From VRUE01 sp033856195 (lineage in GTDB: Bacteria; Actinomycetota; Thermoleophilia; Solirubrobacterales; 70-9): a stretch of DNA of 56,863 nucleotides. The stretch covers positions 1-56,863 of the forward strand of contig JAWVFL010000011.1 in NCBI GenBank assembly GCA_033856195.1, read 5' to 3'. Under the pieces are notes generated by a model that worked only from the letters and a program-made list of their open reading frames with translations, was not told the origin of the DNA and searched no databases. This document shows, one piece after another, positions 25,184 to 33,237 of this stretch. A program made the position numbers and the translations under genes. The stretch's first letter is position 1, and each line of letters starts with the position of its first letter.

Positions 25184-26922
25184 CCGCCGATCGCCCGCGA
25201 AACGGCGGCGCTCAGCCGTCCGTGCAGGCGGACGTTGTCGCCTCGGTGGGTCTGCACTGCGATCAGACCGGTGCCGGCGGCCAGCGCATCCGGCAGCTCC
25301 GCCGGCGTCTCCAGCCTGCGGTGCGGCAGGTCGAAGAGCTCCGCGGTGCGGGCCACGTCAATTCCGCGTGGCGTGCCCAAGAGCGCCTCGAAGTCCTCGC
25401 CGGGAAGGGCCTGGGCCTGCGGCAGGAAGCCGAAGATGCCGCCGCCGTCGTTGTCGATGATGACGATGCGGACAGGCGTGGTTACGTCGCGCAGGGCGGC
25501 GAGGCCGCCGAGGTCATGCAGGAGCCCGAGGTCGCCGCTGACGATCGTGGTCGGCCGGCCGCTCGCATGGGCCGCGCCGATGCCGGAGGAGATCAGCCCG
25601 TCGATGCCGTTCGCGCCCCGATTGCAGAGGAAGGTCGCGTCGGCGCTCGTCGAGGGCAGGAATGCCTCTTGATCGCGGATCGGCATGCTCGACGCGGTGT
25701 AGACGAGGTCGCCGTCCCGGTGGGCGTGGCCGAGGGCGAAATGCATGGCAGGCTCGGAGACCTCGTCGCCCACAAGCTCGGACTCGATTGCCCCGCGGGC
25801 GGCGCTATCGGCATCGAGCCAGCGCTGCGGGGGTGGGCGCTCTTCCTTCTCGACGCGCACCGCCCAGCCTGCCGTCAGCTCGGTCGGGTCAGCCCGCAAT
25901 AGGGCTGCTGCTCGGTTCGTTGGCTCGTTCCAGCCGCCGTAGGGGTCGACGACGATCTGATCAGCGCCGCTTGCCGTCAGCCAGGCGCGCAGCGGCTTGC
26001 TGGTTGGCATCTCGCCGAAGCGCAGGACCAGATCGGGGGCGACGCTGCGGGCGAAGTGCTCGTCGCGCAGCAGCAGGTCGTAGGTCGAGATCACGTTCGA
26101 GCGGTCGTGTGGCCCGCAACGCAGCTGCGACGTCGGCTCGGCGAGGATCGGGAAGCCCGAGGCGCTTGCGAGGTGGGCAAGCGGCTCGCGCAGCTCCGGG
26201 TCGAGCTGGCGGCCGGCCACGATCACGCCGGCGATCGCATCGCCGATGTGTCCCGCGACCTCGTCGAGCAGGAAGGCCGAAGGCTCGAGGTCGATCGAGG
26301 TGACCGCAGTCAGCGGACGCTCTCCGCGCCCCTCCAATGCAAGGGGATCGGTGGCGTGCACCGCGCCCCCGACCGGCACTGGCGCCAGTGGCTCGCGCCA
26401 GGGCAGGTTGAGATGGACGGGCCCCGGCCGCTGCTCTCCGCGCGCTGCAGCAAGTGCCCGGCAGGCAACCGAGCGGTAGTGCAGCAGCCCATCATCATCG
26501 GCCTCGTGCGTGCCGACTTCGCAGAACCAGCGCACTGAAGAGCCGTAGAGCTTGATCTGGTCGATGACCTGCCCGGCGCCGATCCCGCGCAGCTCCGGCG
26601 GCCGGTCGGCGGACAGGGCGATCAGCGGCAACCCAGACTCGTCGGCCTCGCAGATCGCCGGGTGATAGTTCGCAGCCGCCGTACCCGAGGTGCAGAGCAT
26701 CGCGACCGGCAGCCCGCTCACCTGCGCCGCCCCCAGCGCAAAGAACGCCGCCGAGCGCTCGTCGACGATCACGCTCACCTCGATCTCGGGCTGGCGCCGG
26801 AGCGCAACCGCGAGCGGCGTCGAGCGAGACCCGGGAGAGACCACGGCGTGTCGGAGTCCGCCCCGCGCCAGCTCCTCGACGAAAGCCGAGGCAAGCGCGG
26901 TGTTTGTGTTTGTCGGATCCAT
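25180..26922 (-). CDS. menD: SEPHCHC synthase (menaquinone)
   Basis: A ThDP enzyme of 580 residues that joins 2-oxoglutarate and isochorismate to give SEPHCHC. Diagnostic blocks are VVSPGSRSTPLAVAL, CTSGTAAANYHPAICEA, LSADRPPELRGIGAGQVIDQ, NRGANGIDGLISSGIGAA, SGDLGLLHDLGGL and DNDGGGIFGFLPQ. The Glu of VDERSAAFFALG activates ThDP. It overlaps the acyltransferase by 4 nt. On the upstream side it is separated from menC by 60 bp holding a nested hairpin and a TAGTCT box 7 nt before the ATG, so it can be transcribed from its own promoter. Confidence 0.95.
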   Translation of the reverse strand: MDPTNTNTALASAFVEELARGGLRHAVVSPGSRSTPLAVALRRQPEIEVSVIVDERSAAFFALGAAQVSGLPVAMLCTSGTAAANYHPAICEADESGLPLIALSADRPPELRGIGAGQVIDQIKLYGSSVRWFCEVGTHEADDDGLLHYRSVACRALAAARGEQRPGPVHLNLPWREPLAPVPVGGAVHATDPLALEGRGERPLTAVTSIDLEPSAFLLDEVAGHIGDAIAGVIVAGRQLDPELREPLAHLASASGFPILAEPTSQLRCGPHDRSNVISTYDLLLRDEHFARSVAPDLVLRFGEMPTSKPLRAWLTASGADQIVVDPYGGWNEPTNRAAALLRADPTELTAGWAVRVEKEERPPPQRWLDADSAARGAIESELVGDEVSEPAMHFALGHAHRDGDLVYTASSMPIRDQEAFLPSTSADATFLCNRGANGIDGLISSGIGAAHASGRPTTIVSGDLGLLHDLGGLAALRDVTTPVRIVIIDNDGGGIFGFLPQAQALPGEDFEALLGTPRGIDVARTAELFDLPHRRLETPAELPDALAAGTGLIAVQTHRGDNVRLHGRLSAAVSRAIGG

Positions 26923-26929
26923 CGCCAGG

Positions 26930-26935
26930 AGACTA
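26930..26935 (-). promoter_or_regulatory. -10 box TAGTCT for menD
   Basis: Minus-strand TAGTCT is followed by exactly 7 nt and the menD ATG. It stands directly after the hairpin at 26939-26973. Confidence 0.45.
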
Positions 26936-26938
26936 TTT

Positions 26939-26973
26939 GGCGACTTACCCGTCTATATGACGGGAAAGTCGCC
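26939..26973. terminator. Nested hairpin between menC and menD
   Basis: GGCGACTT (26939-26946) pairs with AAGTCGCC (26966-26973). Inside it, across a single A/A mismatch, CCCGTC pairs with GACGGG around the loop TATAT. It lies 10 bp after the menC stop and just before the menD -10 box. It could end menC transcription or serve as an operator for menD. Confidence 0.55.
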
Positions 26974-26982
26974 ACACGACGC

Positions 26983-28041
26983 TCAGATCCGGTGGGCGGC
27001 GAGCGCCTCCTCGTCGATCTCGACGCCGAGGCCTGGGCCAGTGGGCGGGTAGAGCATGCCGTCACGCAGTTCGCACTCAACCGAGGCAATGGTCGAGGCG
27101 AAGAGGCGCTGGGTGGCGAGGCCATGGGCTAGGCCGAGGCCTTCGCCTCCGGCGCCGTCACGCAGAGTCCGTGCGACCTGAGCGGCTGCGGCGATCCCAA
27201 CTGGGCCGTCGAGGGCGCTGGAGACATAAGCCGGAAGTACCTCCGCGATCTCGATGGCCGCCTCTGGGCCGCCGACCTTGGAGAGCTTGACCCCAGTGAG
27301 TGCGCAGGCATTCATCTCCCTCGCCCGCTCGGCGTCTGCCTTGCTCTCGACGCTCTCATCTCCGGCGATCGGGATCGAGGTCGAAGCTGCCACCTCAGCG
27401 GCCTCCTCCAGTGTCGCGACGGGCTGCTCGGCGAGCTCGACCTCAAGTGGCTCAAGCGCCTTGAGCATCTGCTTTGCCGTCTCCACGTCCCATCCAGCGT
27501 TGACGTCAATGCGGATCCGCGCCCGTGGGCCGACCGCCTCGCGCACGGCAAAGACTTGCCCGAAGTCGTCGTCTGTTCCCAGCTTCAGCTTGAACGTGTT
27601 GAAACCGTCCTCCGCCCAACGCGTCGCCACTGCGGCGACCGCCGCCGGCTCGTCGGCGACCAGAGTCGCGTTGCACTCGACTCCCTGATGTTCAGCCGAG
27701 CCAGTTGAGCCTTCAGCGGCTGCCCTGCGACCTCGCAGATCGAGCAGTGCCGTGAGCGCCGCGCAGCGGGCAGGGGCGGAGAGGCTCAGCGCATCGCCCT
27801 GCAGCGTCGCCTCGTCGAGCGAGTCCCTCTCACCCAGCAGTTCCAGCTCTTCGATCACGTGCGCGAGCCCCGCTCCGCCGCGCAGCGAAAGCGGAACCGC
27901 TTCGCCCAGCCCTACCAGGCCGTCATCCGAGCGCAATCGCAGCAGCACCATCTCTCGCCGATCGATCCGCCCACGCGCCGTCACGTAGGGCTGGCGAAAC
28001 GGCAGCGCGTACGGAACGACCTCAACGTCGGCGATCTTCAT
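26983..28041 (-). CDS. menC: o-Succinylbenzoate synthase
   Basis: An enolase-superfamily dehydratase of 352 residues that aromatises SHCHC to o-succinylbenzoate. FNTFKLKLGTDDDFG has the KxK catalytic lysine. RIRIDVNAGW, VELAEQPV and IAGDESVESKADAE supply the three metal ligands (Asp, Glu, Asp). TGVKLSKVGGPEAAIE carries the second catalytic lysine. Promiscuous dipeptide epimerases share the fold, but the position among menA, menB and menD settles the role. It follows menA after 70 bp with a hairpin at 28061-28103. Confidence 0.92.
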   Translation of the reverse strand: MKIADVEVVPYALPFRQPYVTARGRIDRREMVLLRLRSDDGLVGLGEAVPLSLRGGAGLAHVIEELELLGERDSLDEATLQGDALSLSAPARCAALTALLDLRGRRAAAEGSTGSAEHQGVECNATLVADEPAAVAAVATRWAEDGFNTFKLKLGTDDDFGQVFAVREAVGPRARIRIDVNAGWDVETAKQMLKALEPLEVELAEQPVATLEEAAEVAASTSIPIAGDESVESKADAERAREMNACALTGVKLSKVGGPEAAIEIAEVLPAYVSSALDGPVGIAAAAQVARTLRDGAGGEGLGLAHGLATQRLFASTIASVECELRDGMLYPPTGPGLGVEIDEEALAAHRI

Positions 28042-28060
28042 ACCCGTAGGTGTACGCGAA

Positions 28061-28103
28061 CTGCATCAACTTCTCTACCTGCCAGATCGAGAAGTTGATG
28101 CAG
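28061..28103. terminator. 15-bp perfect hairpin between menA and menC
   Basis: CTGCATCAACTTCTC (28061-28075) and its exact complement (28089-28103) enclose 13 nt. With one bulge the pairing extends three more bases on the outer side. It is AT-richer than the surroundings and lies within the minus-strand men operon, 8 nt from the menA stop. It may be an internal terminator, an mRNA stabiliser or a dyad operator upstream of menC. Confidence 0.5.
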
Positions 28104-28111
28104 GTTCGGGA

Positions 28112-28993
28112 TCAGCTGGCCAGCAGGAGGCCGACCGAGACCAGCAGGCTGAAGACGGCGAGCAGGGCACCGGTGGCGGCGAGGGCACGGTTGAGCGAGG
28201 GACCGTCGGTGCGGTTGGTCATCGTGCGCATCGGCCCGATCGCCATCGGCAGGGCGAGAAGTCCGATCAGTGGGAGCAGGCTGCCTCCGCCGGCGACCAG
28301 CGCGATCGGCAGCACGACGAAGGCGCCCAGCACGAGCATGCGGTAGAGCACCACTGCGTTGTGGCGACCCATCCGCACCGCCAGGGTCATCTTCCCGGCT
28401 CGCCGGTCGGTCTCGATGTCGCGCACGTTGTTGACGACGAGGATCGCGGTGGAGAGGAAGCCGACCCCGATCGAGAGTCCCAGGGGCAGCGCGTCGAGCT
28501 GCTCGAGCTGCACGTAATAAGAGCCGTTGACGGCGACCAGGCCGAAGAAGAGGAAGACGAAGACCTCGCCGAGGCCGGCGTAGCCGTAAGGGCGGGGGCC
28601 ACCGGTATAGAGGACCCCGGCAGCGATCGAGAGCGCCCCGATCAGCAGGATCACGATGCCCGCGACAACTGCCAGGTAGATCCCGCAGGCGATCGCCACC
28701 CCGAACGCGATCCAGGTCGCATTGAGGACGCGCCGCGGCGTCACCAGCCCCGCCGAGGTAACCCGCACGGGTCCCAGCCGGTCGGCCGTGTCGGCCCCGC
28801 GCCGCGCGTCTGAATAGTCGTTGGCGAGGTTGGTCCCGATCTGGATGAAGATCGAGCCGATCAGCGCGGCCAGGAAGGCGCCGACCCGCGGCAGCTTTTC
28901 GGCCCACTCAACCGCAGCCGCCGTGCCGACCAGCACCGGCGCGATCGCCGCCGGCAGCGTCCGCGGCCGTGCCGCCATCAGCCAGATCCTCAT
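28112..28993 (-). CDS. menA: 1,4-Dihydroxy-2-naphthoate polyprenyltransferase
   Basis: A UbiA-superfamily membrane prenyltransferase of 293 residues that attaches the polyprenyl tail to DHNA. IGTNLANDYSDARRGADT (first Asp-rich motif, NDxxD) and NNVRDIETDRRAGKMTLAVR (second) are both present. Eight or nine helices follow the family pattern. ATG 28993 gives MRIWLMAARPRTLPAAIAP, the normal MenA N-terminus; the longer open frame lies inside menB in another frame. It starts 25 bp after menB and is surely in its operon. Confidence 0.94.
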   Translation of the reverse strand: MRIWLMAARPRTLPAAIAPVLVGTAAAVEWAEKLPRVGAFLAALIGSIFIQIGTNLANDYSDARRGADTADRLGPVRVTSAGLVTPRRVLNATWIAFGVAIACGIYLAVVAGIVILLIGALSIAAGVLYTGGPRPYGYAGLGEVFVFLFFGLVAVNGSYYVQLEQLDALPLGLSIGVGFLSTAILVVNNVRDIETDRRAGKMTLAVRMGRHNAVVLYRMLVLGAFVVLPIALVAGGGSLLPLIGLLALPMAIGPMRTMTNRTDGPSLNRALAATGALLAVFSLLVSVGLLLAS

Positions 28994-29018
28994 CGCTCGT
29001 CCCGTGTCGTGGCGGCGC

Positions 29019-29885
29019 TCATGGCCGCCGAGGGTACTTCGAGAAGTCGGGCTGGCGCTTGTCCTTGAAGGCCTCGCGGCCCTCGCGCGCCTCCTCGCTG
29101 CCGTAGAAGAGCAGGTTGGTGTCGTGAGCCAGCTGCTGGATCCCGGCATAGCCGTCCTCGTGGGCATTGAAGCTGGCCTTGACCAGGCGCAGGGCAAAGG
29201 GCGAGAGCGCGAGCATCTCGCGGCACCAGGCGACTGCCTCCGCTTCGAGACGATCGAGCGGCACCACCGCGTTGACCAGTCCCATCTCACGAGCCTCCTC
29301 CGCGTCGTACTGGCGGCACAGCAGCCAGAACTCCTTGGCCTTCTTGGTGCCGACGAGGTCCCGCAGAAGGGAGGCGCCGAAGCCGCCGTCCCACGAGCCG
29401 ACCCGCGGCCCGGTTTGACCGAAGCAGGCGTTGTCGGCAGCGATCGTGAGGTCGCAGCAGAGGTGGAGGACGTGGCCACCGCCGATCGCGTAGCCGGCCA
29501 CCATCGCCACCACCGGCTTCGGCAGGCGCCGCATCTGCACCTGCAGGTCGGTGACGTGGAAGCGACCGAGGGAAGCGCCCTCGGCTACGTATCCGGTGTC
29601 GCCGCGAACCTGCTGGTCGCCGCCTGAGCAGAACGCCTTCTGCCCCTCGCCGGTGAGGATCACCACCCCGATCTCGGTGTCCTCGCGAGCCAGGTCGAGC
29701 GCGGCGGCGATCTCGATCAGCGTTTGCGGCCGGAAGGCGTTGAGGACCTCCGGCCGATCGATCGTGATCTTGGCGATTCCGCCGGCCTTCTCGTAGCGAA
29801 TGTCGCCGTACTCGGCGGGGCTCTGCCACTCGATCGGAGCGTAGAGGGCCTCTTCGGGCGGAGCTTCCTTGTGGCGTTTGGGCAT
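29019..29885 (-). CDS. menB: 1,4-Dihydroxy-2-naphthoyl-CoA synthase
   Basis: A crotonase-fold enzyme of 288 residues that cyclises o-succinylbenzoyl-CoA. KITIDRPEVLNAFRPQTL, TGEGQKAFCSGGDQQVRGD (oxyanion loop), PVVAMVAGYAIGGGHVLHL and FGQTGPRVGSWDGGFG (MenB-specific loop with catalytic Asp) are diagnostic. It ends in FKDKRQPDFSKYPRRP, the MenB C-terminal tail. It is divergent from menE with only 21 bp between the start codons, so each promoter must reach into or overlap the other gene. Confidence 0.96.
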   Translation of the reverse strand: MPKRHKEAPPEEALYAPIEWQSPAEYGDIRYEKAGGIAKITIDRPEVLNAFRPQTLIEIAAALDLAREDTEIGVVILTGEGQKAFCSGGDQQVRGDTGYVAEGASLGRFHVTDLQVQMRRLPKPVVAMVAGYAIGGGHVLHLCCDLTIAADNACFGQTGPRVGSWDGGFGASLLRDLVGTKKAKEFWLLCRQYDAEEAREMGLVNAVVPLDRLEAEAVAWCREMLALSPFALRLVKASFNAHEDGYAGIQQLAHDTNLLFYGSEEAREGREAFKDKRQPDFSKYPRRP

Positions 29886-29906
29886 GATGGGCACGATATC
29901 CCGCCG

Positions 29907-31232
29907 ATGAAACTCGACGACTGGCTGGCCCAGAGATCGCAGAGCTGCCCCGAGCGTCCCGCCCTGGTGGCGGACGGCTCCGCGGTCACCTATGCCGAGC
30001 TCGAGGCCGAGGCGACCTGGGTCGCCCGTCGCCTGATCGCCCACGGCGTGCGCCGTGGCTCGACCATGGCGATGACCATGCACCCGCGCCGCGAGCAGGT
30101 CGTGATGGTTCACGCCCTGATGAAGGTGGGGGCGGTGCTGCTGCCACTCAGCCCGCGTCTCTCCGCACAGGAGCGGGCGGGGGTGATCGCGGCCGAGGAG
30201 CCGGCCGGCGACCTCGACGACGCGGGTGAGCTGACTCAAACCGAGGCCGATCTGCCGCTGCTCGGGGAGCACGACATGGACGACGTCGCCGCTCGCGTGC
30301 TGACCAGCGGCAGCACTGGCGCCCCCGACCCGGTCGGCCTCACCTACGGAAACTTCCTCTGGAGCGCCGTCGCCTCGGCCTTCAACATCGGCGTCGAGCC
30401 CGAGGACCGCTGGCTCTGCTGCCTGCCGCTCAGCCACATCTCCGGCCTCGGCATCGTCATGCGCTCGGTCATCTACGGAACCACGGCGTTGATCCACGAC
30501 GGCTTCGACGTCGACCGCGTCGCCGAGGCGCTCGAGCGCGAGGAGGTCACCGTCGTCTCGCTGGTGACGACGATGTTGACCCGGCTGCTCGAGGCCGGCG
30601 CCGACCTCTCCGGCCCGCGAGCGATCCTGGTCGGCGGTGGGCCGGTTCCCGAGGACCTGCTCGAGGAGGCGCTCGGCCGGGGCGCCACGGTCGTGCAGAC
30701 CTATGGCCTGACCGAGACCTGCTCGCAGGTGACGACGCTCGCCCCCGCCGATGCGCGCCGCAAGCTCGGCTCCGCCGGTCGGCCCCTGCTCACCACCCAC
30801 CTGCGCATCCAGGACGGCGAGATCCTCGTCCAGGGTCCGACCGTCGCACCGGGTCGCGCCGATTCCGATGGCTGGCTGCACACCGGCGACCTCGGCAGCA
30901 TCGACGAGGAAGGCTTCCTCTACGTCGAGGACCGGATCGACGACATGATCGTCAGCGGCGGCGAGAACGTGATCCCGGCGGAAGTCGAGAAAGTGCTGCT
31001 GCGCCACCCCGAGGTCGCCGACGCCGCCGTGGTCGGCCGCGACGATCCCGAGTGGCAGCAGGCTGTCACCGCGATCGTCGTGCTCCAGGAGGGCTCGGAA
31101 GTCAGCCCCGACGAGCTGCGCCGCCACTGCGCCGAGTCGCTCGCCGGCTTCAAGGTGCCGAAGCGGGTCGAGCTGGCTGCCGCCCTGCCGCGCACGCCCT
31201 CCGGCAAGCTGATGCGCAGAGCGCTCCGATAG
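29907..31232 (+). CDS. menE: o-Succinylbenzoate-CoA ligase
   Basis: An ANL-superfamily adenylating enzyme of 441 residues that activates o-succinylbenzoate for MenB. Motifs: LTSGSTGAPDPVGLTYGNF (P-loop), VQTYGLTETCSQV, GWLHTGDLGSIDEEGFLYVEDRIDD, SGGENVIPAEVE, and LPRTPSGKLMRRAL with the C-terminal catalytic lysine. The P-loop lysine normally in PK is Asp here (APDPV), an oddity. The protein is shorter than many ANL enzymes through the middle, as MenE often is. ATG 29907 is used because the open frame further upstream runs into divergent menB. ilvC follows after 10 bp. Confidence 0.9.
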   Translation: MKLDDWLAQRSQSCPERPALVADGSAVTYAELEAEATWVARRLIAHGVRRGSTMAMTMHPRREQVVMVHALMKVGAVLLPLSPRLSAQERAGVIAAEEPAGDLDDAGELTQTEADLPLLGEHDMDDVAARVLTSGSTGAPDPVGLTYGNFLWSAVASAFNIGVEPEDRWLCCLPLSHISGLGIVMRSVIYGTTALIHDGFDVDRVAEALEREEVTVVSLVTTMLTRLLEAGADLSGPRAILVGGGPVPEDLLEEALGRGATVVQTYGLTETCSQVTTLAPADARRKLGSAGRPLLTTHLRIQDGEILVQGPTVAPGRADSDGWLHTGDLGSIDEEGFLYVEDRIDDMIVSGGENVIPAEVEKVLLRHPEVADAAVVGRDDPEWQQAVTAIVVLQEGSEVSPDELRRHCAESLAGFKVPKRVELAAALPRTPSGKLMRRALR

Positions 31233-31235
31233 CCT
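31230..31235 (+). promoter_or_regulatory. -10 box TAGCCT for ilvC
   Basis: TAGCCT overlaps the menE stop codon and ends 7 nt before the ilvC ATG. It would allow ilvC transcription independent of menE. Confidence 0.35.
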
Positions 31236-31242
31236 GCGCCCC

Positions 31243-32244
31243 ATGCCAGACGACATCTTCTACGACTCAGACGCCGACCTCTCGCTGCTGCAGGGCAAGA
31301 CCGTCGCCATCCTCGGCTATGGCTCCCAGGGGCACGCGCACGCACTCAACCTGAAGGACTCGGGAGTCGATGTCGTCGTCGGCCTGCGCCCCGACTCCTC
31401 CAGCCGCGCCAAGGCCGAAGAGGCCGGGCTCGAGGTGCTCGACATCGCCGAAGCCGCCAGCCGCGGCGACGCGGTGATGATCCTGCTGCCCGACGAGAAG
31501 CAGGCCGAGGTCTGGGAGGCCGAGATCGCCGACGGCATCGCGCCCGGCAACCTGCTGCTCTTCGCCCACGGCTTCGCCATCCACTTCGAGCAGATCGTGC
31601 CGCCCGCCGGCGTCGACGTCGGCATGGTCGCCCCCAAGGGACCGGGTCACCTGGTCCGCCGCCAGTACGAGGAAGGCCGTGGCGTCCCCTGCCTGATGGC
31701 GATCCAGCAGGACGCCACCGGCAACGCGCACGGCCTCGTCCTCGCCTATGCCTCGGGCATTGGCGGCGGCCGCGCCGCAGTGATCGAGACCACCTTCAAG
31801 GACGAGTGCGAGACCGACCTCTTCGGCGAGCAGGCGGTCCTCTGCGGCGGTGCCAGCGAGCTGGTCCGCGCCGGTTTCGAGACCCTGGTCGAGGCAGGCT
31901 ACGACCCCCGTCTCGCCTACTTCGAGTGCCTGCACGAGCTGAAGCTGATCGCCGACCTGATGTACGAGAAGGGGATCCAGGGCATGCGCTACTCGATCTC
32001 CAACACGGCCGAGTACGGCGACATGACCCGCGGCAAGCGCGTCATCGGCGAGGAGTCACGGGCGGCGATGAAGGAGATCCTCGGCGAGATCCAGTCGGGC
32101 GAGTTCGCCCGCGAGTGGATTGCCGAGAACCGGGCGGGCGGCGAGAACCTTGCGCGGATGCGCGAGGAGGGCGCTAGTCACGAAGTCGAGAAGGTAGGCA
32201 AGGACCTTCGCGACACGATGCCTTGGATCGATCAAGAGTTCTAG
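31243..32244 (+). CDS. ilvC: Ketol-acid reductoisomerase (class I)
   Basis: It isomerises and reduces acetolactate/acetohydroxybutyrate with NAD(P)H. The 333 residues have the Rossmann motif VAILGYGSQGHAHALNL. The cofactor loop VGLRPDSSSRAKAEE has serines positioned for the NADPH phosphate. MVAPKGPGHLVRRQYEEG and CETDLFGEQAVLCGGASELV carry metal ligands, as do FECLHELKLIADLMYE and MRYSISNTAEYGD. Class I length. It is separated from the other ilv genes by the men block but only 10 bp from menE. Confidence 0.96.
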   Translation: MPDDIFYDSDADLSLLQGKTVAILGYGSQGHAHALNLKDSGVDVVVGLRPDSSSRAKAEEAGLEVLDIAEAASRGDAVMILLPDEKQAEVWEAEIADGIAPGNLLLFAHGFAIHFEQIVPPAGVDVGMVAPKGPGHLVRRQYEEGRGVPCLMAIQQDATGNAHGLVLAYASGIGGGRAAVIETTFKDECETDLFGEQAVLCGGASELVRAGFETLVEAGYDPRLAYFECLHELKLIADLMYEKGIQGMRYSISNTAEYGDMTRGKRVIGEESRAAMKEILGEIQSGEFAREWIAENRAGGENLARMREEGASHEVEKVGKDLRDTMPWIDQEF

Positions 32245-32254
32245 GCATGTGGGT

Positions 32255-32414
32255 GGGGCCGGTGGCGGCGCCCCTCTCTGTGAATTGATGTCGCACGCGC
32301 CCGCCTTGCGGGCGCTTAGCAACGATGCTGGAGCGCGGCTTACGCCGCGCATTCATCGGATTGCATTTCCGCCGCTTCGCGACATTCCCAGAGAGGGGCG
32401 CCGCCACCGGCCCC
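32255..32414. repeat. Structured palindromic element, copy 1
   Basis: A perfect 26-bp inverted repeat (32255-32280 and 32389-32414, starting GGGGCCGGTGGCGG) encloses a core of about 108 nt. The core starts GAATTGATGTCGCACGCGC and ends GCGACATTC, ends that also pair. Inside are a hairpin GCGCCCGC-CTT-GCGGGCGC followed by TTAGC, and a hairpin GCGCGGC-TTAC-GCCGCGC. The core reappears in inverted orientation at 32566-32671 with matched changes in stems and loops. It begins 10 nt after the ilvC stop. Together with copy 2 it fills most of the 460-bp gene-free stretch 32245-32704; the 130 nt between them show nothing recognisable. Confidence 0.8.
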
Positions 32415-32543
32415 TCGACGGCTCCCAGTCTCTTCTCGCGGAACGCGTGATGTTGCTCCAAGCGGAGGTGGCCCTGACGAGCTCACTCCACATGTGAGCG
32501 ACGTTTCGAGTTTCACGCGTTAGAGCCTGAGCTTGTGTTGAGA

Positions 32544-32693
32544 GAGCAGGCCGGTCGGTCTCCAGGCGAATGTCGCCGCAGGCGGCGATATGCAATCTGT
32601 CTATTGCGCGGCGCAGCCGCGCTCAAACACAGTCGCTAAGCGCGCAAAGCGCGCGTGCGACATCAATTCGACTGGAGACCGACCGGCCTGCTC
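32544..32693. repeat. Structured palindromic element, copy 2 (inverted)
   Basis: A perfect 22-bp inverted repeat (32544-32565 and 32672-32693, starting GAGCAGGCCGGTCGG) encloses the same core as copy 1 on the opposite strand. Read on the minus strand it starts GAATTGATGTCGCACGCGC, as in copy 1. The first hairpin is shortened to GCGCGC-TTT-GCGCGC and followed by TTAGC. The second is GCGCGGC-TGC-GCCGCGC, and the end is GCGACATTC. The arm sequences differ from copy 1 except for a common GGCCGGT. It ends 12 nt from the stop of the cupin gene on the minus strand. Confidence 0.8.
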
Positions 32694-32704
32694 CCTGCCG
32701 GGAG

Positions 32705-33136
32705 CTAAGCGCTTGGAGGGCCGTCAGCCCCAAACCGGGTCTCGCCCTCAGGCAGTTTGCCGTCACGCCCGACGTAGCCGTCCTTGCCGCCGACGACTAC
32801 ATAGATGGCCTCTTCGGAGTCGCTGAGGTTGCGGAGCTTGCGGATGGTGGAGGCGGCGACCCGGGCTAGGCCGCCGGGCTCCAGCTCGTGGCTGGTGCCG
32901 TCGCCGAACTCGATTGCGACGCGGCCGCTGTGGAGGAAGTAGAGCTCCTCCTGCTCGTCGTGGTAGTGGCTGCCGGTGGCGTAGGAGGGGGGCAGGACGA
33001 TCGCGTTGACGCCGAAGGCGGTGACGCCCAAGCCCTTGCGGATCTTGCGGAATCCGGGGCCCTCGCCGAGGTCGCTGAGGTTGGCGACGGCGTAGCCGTC
33101 GCCCTTGCTGATTGATTGCTCGTTGGTCTCACTCAT
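32705..33136 (-). CDS. Cupin 2 family protein
   Basis: A 143-residue single-domain cupin starting MSETNEQSISKGDGYAVANL. Motif 1 is GSHYHDEQEELYFLHSGR (His, His, Glu) and motif 2 is ELEPGGLARVAASTIRKLRNL, where the usual His of motif 2 is replaced. The end EETRFGADGPPSA-like tail is family-typical for small actinobacterial cupins of unknown substrate. It is divergent from serC, about 100 bp apart, and convergent with the palindromic element. The longer open frame upstream lacks homology. Confidence 0.82.
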   Translation of the reverse strand: MSETNEQSISKGDGYAVANLSDLGEGPGFRKIRKGLGVTAFGVNAIVLPPSYATGSHYHDEQEELYFLHSGRVAIEFGDGTSHELEPGGLARVAASTIRKLRNLSDSEEAIYVVVGGKDGYVGRDGKLPEGETRFGADGPPSA

Positions 33137-33237
33137 GGGCGGCAGCTTATGCGGCGGGCCTGCCCGGGGTCCACCCGCGACGGTCAATAACCTAGGCCGC
33201 CGCGCCGTACGGCGTTCACTTGACACTGGACACCACG

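Noticed and set aside
27671..27725. Another inserted palindrome inside menC (CAGCCG/CGGCTG)
   Set aside because: The arms are only 6 bp, which is expected by chance at this GC content, and the surrounding residues fit a normal loop.
29019..31256. Minus-strand frame of 745 codons across menE and menB
   Set aside because: Only the part from ATG 29885 (menB) has homology; the rest is antisense to menE.
32415..32543. A tRNA or small gene between the two structured elements
   Set aside because: No T-loop, anticodon stem or acceptor pairing fits. A GCTCAC/GTGAGC stem is present but too small to interpret.
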